Shown piece after piece: positions 8,114 to 16,040 of a stretch of 64,000 nucleotides of DNA. A model generated the notes under the pieces. The model ran no database searches. It was not told the DNA's origin and saw only the letters and a program-made list of their open reading frames with translations. Numbering within the stretch: position 1 is the stretch's first letter; each line of letters starts with the position of its first letter. Both the position numbers and the translations under genes were made by a program. This DNA is from Pseudomonas guariconensis (GTDB lineage: Bacteria > Pseudomonadota > Gammaproteobacteria > Pseudomonadales > Pseudomonadaceae): the NCBI RefSeq assembly GCF_024127895.1, contig NZ_JAMYBK010000019.1, forward strand, positions 40,928 through 104,927, written 5' to 3'.

Positions 8114-9457
8114 TCACAAGCCTTGCAGCGTCTGCATCAATACCCGCACCTTGGCGATGGACTCCTCGTATTCGGCCTGCCAGTCGGAGTCGGCCACCAC
8201 TGCGCCGCCTCCCCAGCAACTGACCTGGCCATCCTTGACCAACAGGCTGCGGATGGCGATGGAGCTGTCCATTTCGCCGCGTACATCCACATACAGCAGC
8301 GAGCCGCAATACAGCGCCCGGCGCGCTGGCTCCAGTTCGTCGATGATCTGCATGGCGCGGATCTTCGGAGCGCCGGTGATCGAGCCACCGGGGAAGCTGT
8401 CGCCGATCAGGTCCAGCGCGTCCTTGCCGCTGGCCAGGCGCCCGGTGATGCTGCTGACCAGGTGATGGACGTTGGGGTAGCTCTCCAGGCTGAACAGCTC
8501 AGGTACCTTGACCGAGCCGATCTCGCAGGTACGCCCCAGGTCGTTGCGCAGCAGGTCGACGATCATCAGGTTTTCCGAGCGGTCCTTGGGGCTCTCCTGT
8601 AGCTCGGCGGCGTTGCGGGCATCTTCCTGCGGGTCGCTGGAGCGGGGGCGGGTGCCCTTGATCGGGCGGGTTTCCACCTGGCCCTGGCTGACCTGGATGA
8701 AGCGCTCCGGTGAGAAGCTCAGCAGGGCACTGCCGTCGGCCAACTGCTGGTAGCCGGAGAAGGGCGTCGGGCAGGCCTTGCGCAGAGCCTGGTAGGCCCG
8801 CCACGGGTCGCCCTGGCAGGGCGCGCGGAAGCGTTGGGTCAGGTTGATCTGGTAGCAGTCACCGGCCTGGATGTACTGCTGGACCTTGTCGAAGGCTGCC
8901 CGGTATTGCTCGGGCTGCAGGTCGCCGCGCATGGGGGCGAGCAGTTGGAAGTCACCGGGCTCACAGGCTTCGGGCATTTCGAACAGGTGGACCAGGCGCT
9001 CCCGCTCGCGGGCGTCCAGGCTTGGGTGGAAGACCAGTTGGCTGGTGCGTAGCCGATGGTCGCTGACCAGGGCCCAGGCATACAGGCCGAGTTGTGCATC
9101 GGGCAGGCCGAGATCGTCCCGCGCCAGGCTCGGCAGGTGCTCCAGGCGCCGGCCGAAGTCGTAGCTCAGGTAGCCGATCAGGCCGCCGGCGAAGGGCAGT
9201 TCGATGCCTTCGGGCAGTGTCGCTCGGCCCAACTGCGTCAGGGCGTTGCGCAGGCGTTGCAGGTAGGCCCGACCTTCTTCCCCGGCTTGAGCCTGCAGGT
9301 GTTGCAGCGGCCAGGCGCTGAGCAGGTCGAAGCGGCCGCGCTCGGCACCTGGGCGGGCGCTGTCGAGCAGGATTGCCCCGGGGGCCTGGCGCAGGCGGGC
9401 GAAGTAGGTGGCCGGGTCGGGCTGGTAGGGCAGGGCGTGGAGCGTACAGGTCGGCAT
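8114..9457 (-). CDS. pabB: Aminodeoxychorismate synthase component I
   Basis: Makes 4-amino-4-deoxychorismate for folate, with PabA glutaminase. The 447-aa product contains the anthranilate-synthase component I N-domain (~10-150) and the chorismate-binding domain (~185-440) with NLTQRF, the nucleophilic lysine in PIKGTRPR (Lys267, the PabB hallmark), DLLRNDLGR and PGGSITGAPKIRAMQII. The ATG at 9457 is chosen; a TTG 7 codons earlier is also open and neither has a clear SD. PIKGT argues against anthranilate synthase (TrpE has PIAGT). Confidence 0.94.
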   Translation of the reverse strand: MPTCTLHALPYQPDPATYFARLRQAPGAILLDSARPGAERGRFDLLSAWPLQHLQAQAGEEGRAYLQRLRNALTQLGRATLPEGIELPFAGGLIGYLSYDFGRRLEHLPSLARDDLGLPDAQLGLYAWALVSDHRLRTSQLVFHPSLDARERERLVHLFEMPEACEPGDFQLLAPMRGDLQPEQYRAAFDKVQQYIQAGDCYQINLTQRFRAPCQGDPWRAYQALRKACPTPFSGYQQLADGSALLSFSPERFIQVSQGQVETRPIKGTRPRSSDPQEDARNAAELQESPKDRSENLMIVDLLRNDLGRTCEIGSVKVPELFSLESYPNVHHLVSSITGRLASGKDALDLIGDSFPGGSITGAPKIRAMQIIDELEPARRALYCGSLLYVDVRGEMDSSIAIRSLLVKDGQVSCWGGGAVVADSDWQAEYEESIAKVRVLMQTLQGL

Positions 9458-9606
9458 GCGAGTGGGTGGCGATGACAAAGCGAGGAGGGCGATTGTAGTC
9501 GCCTGGGGGAGGGGCGGCCAGCTCTGGCTGCGACAGCTATTCGGCTTCCATTTAGAGCGAGCGCTTTCGTGATCGTCGCGCTAGCCTCTCGCGTTGACAA
9601 ATGACT

Positions 9607-9625
9607 GGGGCCGCTTCGCGGCCCC
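9607..9625 (-). terminator. GC hairpin after the ATP-grasp gene
   Basis: Perfect stem GGGGCCGC-TTC-GCGGCCCC about 12 bases after the minus-strand operon end at 9637, followed on that strand by AGTCATTTGT. It is a weak U-tract terminator and a member of the hairpin family repeated at many gene ends in this window. Confidence 0.6.
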
Positions 9626-9636
9626 GATACGGCGGA

Positions 9637-10617
9637 TCACTGCGGATGAACGTGCCCGAACAACCCCTGGGACACACGCACCCGCTGCTCGGCATCTTCC
9701 GTGACGCCGTCCTTGGCCAACGCCTCCAGGTGCGCCTCGATGGCATGGGTGCGCTGGGTCAGGCCGCAGTCGTTGGCGATCTGGATGTTCAGGCCCGGGC
9801 GGGCGTTGAGCTCGAGGATCAACGGGCCCTTGTCCTGGTCCAGGACCATGTCCACCCCGATGTAGCCCAGGCCACACAGCTCGTAGCAGTTGGCCGCGAG
9901 CTTCATGAAGCCGTCCCAGTTCGGCAACTGCACGCCATCCACCGCGTTGGTGGTGTCCGGGTGCTTGCTGATGATCTTGTTCAGCCAGGTGCCGCGCAGG
10001 GTGACACCGGTGGCCAGGTCCACGCCCACGCCGATGGCGCCTTGGTGCAGGTTGGCCTTGCCGCCCGACTGACGGGTCGGCAGGCGCAGCATGGCCATCA
10101 CCGGGTAGCCCATCAGCACGATGATGCGGATGTCCGGCACGCCTTCGTAGCTGATGCTCTTGAAGATCTGGTCCGGGGTCACCCGGTACTCGATCAGCGC
10201 GCGGTCGCGATGCCCACCGAGCGAATACAGGCCGGTGAGGATGCTGGAGATCTGGTGCTCGATCTCGCCGTGGCTGATGATCTTGCCCGACACCGTGCGA
10301 TAGCGGTCCTCGAAGCGGTCGGCGATGACCATGATGCCGTCACCGCCGGCGCCCTGGGCCGGCTTGATGACGAAATCGTTGCGCCCGCCGATGATCTGGT
10401 CGAGCTTTTCGATCTGCTTCTCGGTCTCGATGATGCCGTACATCTCCGGCACATGGATGCCAGCCTCGAGCGCACGCTCCTTGGTGATGATCTTGTCGTC
10501 GACGATCGGGTACAGGTGGCGCTTGTTGTACTTCAGGACGTAGTCCGCGTTGCGCCGGTTGATACCCATGATGCCCCGGGCCTCCAGGGCTTTCCAGGTC
10601 TTGATCAGTCCGAACAT
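9637..10617 (-). CDS. ATP-grasp alpha-L-glutamate ligase-like protein
   Basis: A 326-aa ATP-grasp protein of the RimK-related family that accompanies transglutaminase-like membrane proteins. Visible: NRRNADYVLKYNKR, the ATP-binding FVIKPAQGAGGDGIMVI (~82-98), VPDIRIIVLMGYPVMAMLRLPT and the metal-binding end YIGVDMVLDQDKGPLILELNARPGL (~245-268). Expected reaction: ATP-dependent addition of an amino acid, probably glutamate, to a carboxyl group; acceptor unknown. Its ATG overlaps the stop of the preceding gene (TGATG at 10615-10619), so the two are translationally coupled. Confidence 0.85.
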   Translation of the reverse strand: MFGLIKTWKALEARGIMGINRRNADYVLKYNKRHLYPIVDDKIITKERALEAGIHVPEMYGIIETEKQIEKLDQIIGGRNDFVIKPAQGAGGDGIMVIADRFEDRYRTVSGKIISHGEIEHQISSILTGLYSLGGHRDRALIEYRVTPDQIFKSISYEGVPDIRIIVLMGYPVMAMLRLPTRQSGGKANLHQGAIGVGVDLATGVTLRGTWLNKIISKHPDTTNAVDGVQLPNWDGFMKLAANCYELCGLGYIGVDMVLDQDKGPLILELNARPGLNIQIANDCGLTQRTHAIEAHLEALAKDGVTEDAEQRVRVSQGLFGHVHPQ

Positions 10618-12149
10618 CAGGCGTCAGCCTTCACGAAAGCCTTGAAGCGAACGAGCTCGGTCAGGCGGTAGCCGCGGTAACGGCCCATCGCCAGCATGAA
10701 GCCCACCAGAACCAGCAGTACGGCCGGGAAGGTGAAGACGAAGTACACCAGCTCCGGCACCATCATCAGCAGGTGCGCCAGGGAGGCGGCGAACAGGGTG
10801 CCGATGGCCACCTTCATGGCATGGCCGCCGCCACGTTCCTCCCAGGTGATCGACAGGCGCTCGATGGTCATGGTCAGGATCACCATCGGGAACAGTGCCA
10901 CCGACAGGCCGCGCTCCAGGCCCAGCTTGTGGCTGAACAGGCTGATGGCGGCGATCAGCACCACGACGAAGGTCAGCACCACCGACAGGCGCGGCAGCAT
11001 CTGCAGCTTCAGGTGCTCGAGGTAGGAACGTAGCGACAGGCCCAGGGCGGTGATCACAGTGAACAGGATGATGCCGAAGCCCAACTGGGTCTCGCGGAAG
11101 GCCAGGGCGATCAGCACCGGGGTGAAGGTACCCAGGGTCTGGATGCCGATCAGGTTGCGCAGCACCAGGATCACCAGCACGCCGATCGGGATCATCACCA
11201 TGATCATGAAGGTCTGCTGGGTCTGCAGCGGCAGGCCGTACAGGGAATACTCGAGGAAGTCGGCGTCGGTGTTCTCGTCGGTCAGCTTGGCCAGGCGGAT
11301 GGCGTTCATCTCGCTGTTGTTCATGCTGAAGGTGACGTTGGCCTTGCGGCCGCCATCGACGGTGACCAGGTTCTCGTCGCCGACCCACCACAGCAGGCGG
11401 TCGTTGGGCAGGCCCTGCTCGCCGGTGTCGGGGTTGAAGTACAGCCAGTCGTTGCCGTTGAAGCTGCGCAGCCACAGCTCGGGGCTCTGCGGGGTATCGG
11501 CGACCAGGCGGATGGTGTGCACCTTCTCCATCGGCACGTGGGCGATCGACAGCAGCAGGTCGATGACCTTGGCCTTGTTCAGGGCCGAGGTATCGCCGCC
11601 CAGCAGCAGCTTGACGTTGTCGTCGTTGAGGTTGTTGACCCGCTTGATGGTCTCGCTGACGAAGGTCTCGACGTCGGCCGAGTGCTGGCGGATCGGCGCC
11701 ATCAACGCCTCGGCGGCGATCTTCTCGGGGCCCTCGACGGCCAGGCTGTCACGGAAGGTCGGGCCCTTGACCGTGGTCTTCTCGTTGCTGTAGCGCTTGG
11801 TCAGCACCAGGCGGTAGTAGAGGGTCTGGTTGCCGCTGGCGCGGCGCGCCGACCAGGTCACCTTGCGGTTGCCGTCGACACGGTTGACGCTCACCCCGTA
11901 GTTGTTGGAGATGAAGCTCTCGTTGAGGCTGACGTAGTCGCGGTTCAGCGGCGGCACGAACATCTGAACCTTGACCGGGTCCTTGGGGTTGGCGATGAAC
12001 TCGACCTTGGCGTCGATGTTCCACAAATCGTCGGTCTCGTCCTCGGTGACCGGGATGCCGAGAATGAAGATCTGGTAGGCCGTGACCAGCACGCCCAGGA
12101 GCACCAGGACGGTGATCAGGACTTTCAGGTGGAGGGTAAGAGAGCGCAT
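10617..12149 (-). CDS. Inactive transglutaminase-like protein with 7 TM helices
   Basis: A 510-aa inner-membrane protein. It has an N-terminal TM anchor (LKVLITVLVLLGVLVTAYQIFILG, ~8-31), a periplasmic transglutaminase-like domain (~35-300) and a C-terminal block of hydrophobic helices from ~312 (FMIMVMIPIGVLVILVL) to ~495. It matches the inactive-transglutaminase and 7TM_transglut pair described with ATP-grasp ligases. No obvious Cys-His-Asp triad is visible in the soluble domain. It lies between the protease-like gene and the ligase in one operon and overlaps the ligase start. Role unknown: transport, anchoring or recognition of a modified peptide are all possible. Confidence 0.85.
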   Translation of the reverse strand: MRSLTLHLKVLITVLVLLGVLVTAYQIFILGIPVTEDETDDLWNIDAKVEFIANPKDPVKVQMFVPPLNRDYVSLNESFISNNYGVSVNRVDGNRKVTWSARRASGNQTLYYRLVLTKRYSNEKTTVKGPTFRDSLAVEGPEKIAAEALMAPIRQHSADVETFVSETIKRVNNLNDDNVKLLLGGDTSALNKAKVIDLLLSIAHVPMEKVHTIRLVADTPQSPELWLRSFNGNDWLYFNPDTGEQGLPNDRLLWWVGDENLVTVDGGRKANVTFSMNNSEMNAIRLAKLTDENTDADFLEYSLYGLPLQTQQTFMIMVMIPIGVLVILVLRNLIGIQTLGTFTPVLIALAFRETQLGFGIILFTVITALGLSLRSYLEHLKLQMLPRLSVVLTFVVVLIAAISLFSHKLGLERGLSVALFPMVILTMTIERLSITWEERGGGHAMKVAIGTLFAASLAHLLMMVPELVYFVFTFPAVLLVLVGFMLAMGRYRGYRLTELVRFKAFVKADA

Positions 12150-12154
12150 CGGGA

Positions 12155-12691
12155 TTACTCTGCTTTGGGAGCTTCGGTGGCACAGGCAGGTTTGCCGGCC
12201 GCGTATTTAAGGCTTGGGTCGACCAGCGCGTCGAAGTGCTTGAGCGCCTCGGAACCGATCAGCAGCGGGAACTGGAAGGCGCTGCGGTCGGTGAGGTTGA
12301 CTTCGATGGTGCGCTGCGCGCGGCCCATGCAGATGTTCAGTTCGATGACCGGGCGGGCCGTGTAGGCCTTGCCTTCGTCGGGATTGTAGTCGCCGGCGCG
12401 CCGCTTGATCTTGCTGACCCGCGCCAGCGGGCGCTCGATCGGGTGCGAGTGGGCGGCATCGATGGCCAGGTAGAAGCGTACCCAGCTTTCGCCATCGCGC
12501 TTGAAGCGCTTGATGTCGCGGGCACTGAGGGAGGCGGTCTTGGCGCCGGTGTCGAGCTTGGCCGCCACTTCCAGGTCGAGGTCGGAAAGACGGGCATATT
12601 CGTTCAGGCCATACACGGTCTTTTCCGCCGCCGGGACGTGGGCCGGCAGCAGGGCGAGGCAGAACAGCAGTGAAACGGGTGTGAGTCTCAT
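12155..12691 (-). CDS. Exported retropepsin-like / RimB-family protease
   Basis: A 178-aa protein with a signal peptide (MRLTPVSLLFCLALLPAHVPAAE, cleavage near 22) and a domain of the family long annotated as ATP-dependent zinc protease. The aspartyl-protease-like signature AAKLDTGAKTASLSA (~44-58) is clear, followed by ARPVIELNICMG and the fold end FPLLIGSEALKHFDALVDPS. Family members have since been related to retropepsins and RimB. The first gene of a three-gene operon; it starts 5 bases before the next gene. The ATG at 12691 is preferred over one 21 codons upstream because it begins the signal peptide. Confidence 0.85.
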   Translation of the reverse strand: MRLTPVSLLFCLALLPAHVPAAEKTVYGLNEYARLSDLDLEVAAKLDTGAKTASLSARDIKRFKRDGESWVRFYLAIDAAHSHPIERPLARVSKIKRRAGDYNPDEGKAYTARPVIELNICMGRAQRTIEVNLTDRSAFQFPLLIGSEALKHFDALVDPSLKYAAGKPACATEAPKAE

Positions 12692-12903
12692 AAATCCTGG
12701 CGCGGTGCTGTGCGGGGTTCGGGGCAAGGCGACTGGCAAGTACTGCGCAAGCATCCTCGTTCATCTGTCAACAGCATGAAACGATGACAGGCACACTATA
12801 TCCATCCTCCCTTGGGAAGCGCGGCATTCTATCACGCCAACGTCTCGACGCCAGCGCGCCGCGTTCTGACAGCATTTGCAGCCGTTAAGTTCGTTCTTAG
12901 ACG

Positions 12904-12915
12904 ATTGTCGACAAT
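12904..12915. promoter_or_regulatory. Candidate GntR operator 1
   Basis: Perfect 12-base palindrome ATTGTCGACAAT, 74 bases upstream of the GntR gene start. The same core TGTCGACAAT recurs at 12979. FCD-type GntR regulators often bind such palindromes, so autoregulation is a reasonable inference. Confidence 0.6.
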
Positions 12916-12978
12916 GTTGATTTTGTCTTTGACGTATCGCCTATGTTTAGCTAGCTTTGGCGCTAGTGAAATACAAGG

Positions 12979-12988
12979 TGTCGACAAT
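12979..12988. promoter_or_regulatory. Candidate GntR operator 2 abutting the start codon
   Basis: TGTCGACAAT directly before the ATG at 12989, 75 bases from the first site. Binding here would block translation initiation region and transcription elongation; no clear SD precedes the ATG (only AAGGTG at 12975-12980, which overlaps the site). Confidence 0.55.
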
Positions 12989-13705
12989 ATGCTGGACTCA
13001 ACCCAGGCTTCCCTGGCCCTCCCGGATGAAACGGAAACCCTCTCGGAGCACGTTTTCCGACGCATCCAGGCAGCGATCGTCAAGGGCGAGATCGCGCCGG
13101 GCAGCAAGATCTCCGAGCCTGAGCTGGCGCGTACCTATGGCATCAGCCGCGGCCCGCTGCGCGAGGCCATCCACCGCCTGGAGGGGCAGCGCCTGCTGGT
13201 GCGCGTGCCCCATGTCGGTGCCCGGGTGGTGTCGCTCAGCCACGCCGAGCTGATCGAGCTGTACGAGATCCGCGAGTCCCTCGAAGGCATGGCCTGCCGC
13301 CTGGCCGCCGAGCGCATGAGCCAGGCCGAGATCGACGAACTGCGCCGGGTGCTCGACACCCACGAGCGCGACGCCACCTTCCAGGCCGGCCTTGGCTACT
13401 ACCAGCAGGAAGGCGACTTCGACTTCCATTACCGGATCATCCAGGGCAGCGGCAACCAGACCCTGGTCAAGATGCTCTGCGGCGAGCTGTACCAGCTGGT
13501 GCGCATGTACCGCATCCAGTTTTCCGCCACGCCCAACCGCCCGCACCAGGCCTTCGCCGAGCACCATCGCATCCTCGATGCCATCGAAGGCCGCGACGGC
13601 GAACTGGCCGAACTCCTGATGCGCCGGCACATCGGCGCATCCAAGCGCAACATCGAGCGTCACTACCAAGGCGCCGACAACAATAGCCCACGAGGTGAGT
13701 CATGA
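12989..13705 (+). CDS. GntR-family (FCD) regulator of the methylcitrate cluster
   Basis: A 238-aa regulator with an N-terminal winged HTH (~20-85; VFRRIQAAIVKGEIAPGSKISEPELARTYGISRGPLREAIHRLEGQRLL) and a C-terminal FCD ligand domain with metal-binding residues around EGDFDFHYRII and EHHRILDAIEGRD. The first gene of the prp cluster; its stop overlaps the prpB start (ATGA at 13702-13705), which shows cotranscription. Expected to control the cluster in response to 2-methylcitrate or a related acid; the ligand is inference. An in-frame extension upstream is rejected because it covers the promoter and operator 1. Confidence 0.9.
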   Translation: MLDSTQASLALPDETETLSEHVFRRIQAAIVKGEIAPGSKISEPELARTYGISRGPLREAIHRLEGQRLLVRVPHVGARVVSLSHAELIELYEIRESLEGMACRLAAERMSQAEIDELRRVLDTHERDATFQAGLGYYQQEGDFDFHYRIIQGSGNQTLVKMLCGELYQLVRMYRIQFSATPNRPHQAFAEHHRILDAIEGRDGELAELLMRRHIGASKRNIERHYQGADNNSPRGES

Positions 13706-14592
13706 CTTTGAAGAGCACGCCCGGCCAGCGTTTCCGTGACGCGGTCGCTGCCGAACATCCGTTGCAGGTGGTCGGGACCATCAATGCCAACCACGCCCTG
13801 CTGGCCAAGCGCGCCGGCTTCAAGGCCATCTACCTGTCCGGCGGCGGTGTCGCCGCCGGCTCCCTGGGCCTGCCGGACCTGGGCATCAGCGGCCTGGACG
13901 ACGTGCTGACCGACGTGCGCCGCATCACCGATGTCTGCGACCTGCCGCTGCTGGTGGATGTCGATACCGGCTTCGGCGCCTCGGCCTTCAACGTGGCCCG
14001 CACCGTGCGTTCGATGATCAAGTTCGGCGCCGCCGCCCTGCACATCGAGGACCAGGTCGGCGCCAAGCGCTGCGGCCACCGGCCGAACAAGGAGATCGTC
14101 TCCCAGCAGGAGATGGTCGACCGCATCAAGGCCGCGGTGGACGCCCGCACCGACGACAGTTTCGTGATCATGGCGCGTACCGACGCCCTGGCCGTGGAAG
14201 GCCTGAACGCCGCCCTGGACCGCGCCGCCGCCTGCATCGAGGCCGGTGCCGACATGATTTTCCCGGAAGCGATCACTGAACTGTCGATGTACAAGACCTT
14301 CGCCGACCGGGTGAAGGCGCCGATCCTGGCCAACATCACCGAGTTCGGTGCCACGCCGCTGTACACCACCGAGGAACTGGCGTCGGTCGATGTCTCCCTG
14401 GTGCTGTACCCACTGTCGGCGTTCCGTGCCATGAACAAGGCCGCCGAGAACGTCTACACCGCGCTGCGCCGCGACGGCACGCAGAAGAACGTCATCGACA
14501 CCATGCAGACGCGCATGGAGCTCTACGATGCCATCGGCTACCACGCCTTCGAGCAGAGCCTCGATGCGTTGTTCGCCCAGAAGAAAGCCTGA
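13702..14592 (+). CDS. prpB: 2-methylisocitrate lyase
   Basis: Splits 2-methylisocitrate into pyruvate and succinate, the last step of the methylcitrate cycle. The 296-aa product is full length for PrpB in the isocitrate lyase/PEP mutase superfamily. Seen: LSGGGVAAGSLGLPDLG (~42-58), VDVDTGFG (Mg2+ site) and the catalytic loop AKRCGHRPNK with Cys124. IMARTDALAVEG and FPEAITELSMY follow in normal order. Translationally coupled to the GntR regulator upstream. The KRCGH loop separates it from carboxyphosphonoenolpyruvate mutase. Confidence 0.96.
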   Translation: MTLKSTPGQRFRDAVAAEHPLQVVGTINANHALLAKRAGFKAIYLSGGGVAAGSLGLPDLGISGLDDVLTDVRRITDVCDLPLLVDVDTGFGASAFNVARTVRSMIKFGAAALHIEDQVGAKRCGHRPNKEIVSQQEMVDRIKAAVDARTDDSFVIMARTDALAVEGLNAALDRAAACIEAGADMIFPEAITELSMYKTFADRVKAPILANITEFGATPLYTTEELASVDVSLVLYPLSAFRAMNKAAENVYTALRRDGTQKNVIDTMQTRMELYDAIGYHAFEQSLDALFAQKKA

Positions 14593-14730
14593 GCCAGCGC
14601 CGGCCTCGTCGCTGGTCGGCCAGCCTCCACAGGGCGCGCAAGTTGCAAAGGGTGCGCTGTACTTGTGGACGCCGGCTTGCCGGCGATGGGGCGGTACAGA
14701 TATGTCGGATTAGCCTGTAAGACTTCACAT

Positions 14731-14745
14731 AACAAGTTCAAGAAA
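14731..14745 (+). promoter_or_regulatory. Possible Hfq/Crc site before prpC
   Basis: AACAAGTTCAAGAAA (AAN in four of five triplets) runs into the SD AAAGGAGA of prpC. It is weaker than the motifs at prpE and liuA because the middle triplet is TTC. Confidence 0.4.
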
Positions 14746-14757
14746 GGAGAACACACC

Positions 14758-15885
14758 ATGGCCGAAGCAAAAGTACTCAGTGGCGCAGGCCTGCGTGGCC
14801 AGGTGGCCGGGCAGACCGCCTTGTCGACCGTCGGCCAGGCCGGTGCCGGCCTGACCTACCGTGGTTACGATGTGCGTGACCTGGCGGCCGCTGCCGAATT
14901 CGAGGAAGTCGCCTACCTGCTGCTGTACGGCGAACTGCCGAGCAAGGCGGAACTTGCCGACTACAAGCGCAAGCTCAAGGGGCTGCGCGACTTGCCGCAA
15001 ACCCTCAAGGAAGTGCTCGAGCGTATCCCGCGCGACGCCCACCCGATGGACGTGATGCGTACCGGCTGCTCGGTACTGGGTACCCTGGAACCGGAACTGA
15101 CCTTCGAAGCCCAGCGCGAGAAGACCGATCGGCTGCTGGCGGTGTTCCCGGCGATCATGTGCTACTGGTACCGCTTCTCCCACCATGGCGTGCGCATCGA
15201 CTGCACCAGCGACGAGGACACCCTTGGCGGTCACTTCCTGCACCTGCTGCACGGCAAGCAGCCGAGCCCGCTGCACGTCAAGGTGATGAACGTCTCGCTG
15301 ATCCTCTACGCCGAGCACGAGTTCAACGCCTCGACCTTCACCGCCCGGGTCTGCGCCTCGACCCTGTCGGACCTGTACTCCTGCGTCACCGCCGCCATCG
15401 GCACGCTACGCGGCCCGCTGCACGGGGGCGCCAACGAAGCGGCGATGGAACTGATCGAGCGCTTCCAGAGCCCGCAGGAGGCGGTCGCCGAGCTGCTCAA
15501 GATGCTCGAGCGCAAGGACAAGATCATGGGCTTCGGCCATGCCATCTACAAGGAGTCCGACCCGCGTAACGAGGTGATCAAGGGCTGGTCCCGGCAGCTT
15601 GCCGACGAGGTGGGCGACAAGGTGCTGTACCCGGTCTCCGAAGCCATCGACAAGACCATGTGGGAGCAGAAGCGCCTGTTCCCCAACGCCGACTTCTACC
15701 ATGCCTCGGCGTACCACTTCATGGGCATCCCGACCAAGCTGTTCACCCCGATCTTCGTCTGCTCGCGCCTGACCGGCTGGGCGGCGCACGTCTTCGAGCA
15801 ACGCGCCAACAACCGCATCATCCGCCCAAGCGCCGAGTACATCGGTGTCGAACAGCGCCAGTTCGTGCCGATCGAGCAGCGCTGA
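14758..15885 (+). CDS. prpC: 2-methylcitrate synthase
   Basis: Condenses propionyl-CoA with oxaloacetate. The 375-aa product is the short citrate synthase type I form typical of PrpC (TCA-cycle GltA is ~430 aa). Active-site motifs: LHGKQPSPLHVKVM, GPLHGGANEAAMELI (catalytic His ~222), MGFGHAIYKESDPR (His ~261) and the C-terminal YIGVEQRQFVPIEQR with the arginine that binds substrate. The start MAEAKVLSGAGLRG at 14758 has a strong AAAGGAG. Lies between prpB and acnD; the 165-base gap before it has degenerate REP sequence. Confidence 0.96.
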   Translation: MAEAKVLSGAGLRGQVAGQTALSTVGQAGAGLTYRGYDVRDLAAAAEFEEVAYLLLYGELPSKAELADYKRKLKGLRDLPQTLKEVLERIPRDAHPMDVMRTGCSVLGTLEPELTFEAQREKTDRLLAVFPAIMCYWYRFSHHGVRIDCTSDEDTLGGHFLHLLHGKQPSPLHVKVMNVSLILYAEHEFNASTFTARVCASTLSDLYSCVTAAIGTLRGPLHGGANEAAMELIERFQSPQEAVAELLKMLERKDKIMGFGHAIYKESDPRNEVIKGWSRQLADEVGDKVLYPVSEAIDKTMWEQKRLFPNADFYHASAYHFMGIPTKLFTPIFVCSRLTGWAAHVFEQRANNRIIRPSAEYIGVEQRQFVPIEQR

Positions 15886-15907
15886 ATAGAAATAGAGAGG
15901 CAACCCG

Positions 15908-16006
15908 TTTCCCCTGTGGGAGCGGGCTTGCCCGCGAATGCGCCCGACCGGCCTACCCATGTGCGCCTGCTGACGCATTCGCGGGCAAGCCCGCTCCCAC
16001 AGGGCC
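15908..16006. repeat. REP-like inverted pair between prpC and acnD
   Basis: CCTGTGGGAGCGGGCTTGCC at ~15913 and its complement GGCAAGCCCGCTCCCACAGG at ~15983, with CGCGAATGCG extensions that also pair. It sits inside an operon, where such pairs can change relative transcript levels. Confidence 0.85.
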
Positions 16007-16040
16007 GGTGGAGCCTTCCGAATCCTGTGACCGAGCCTGA

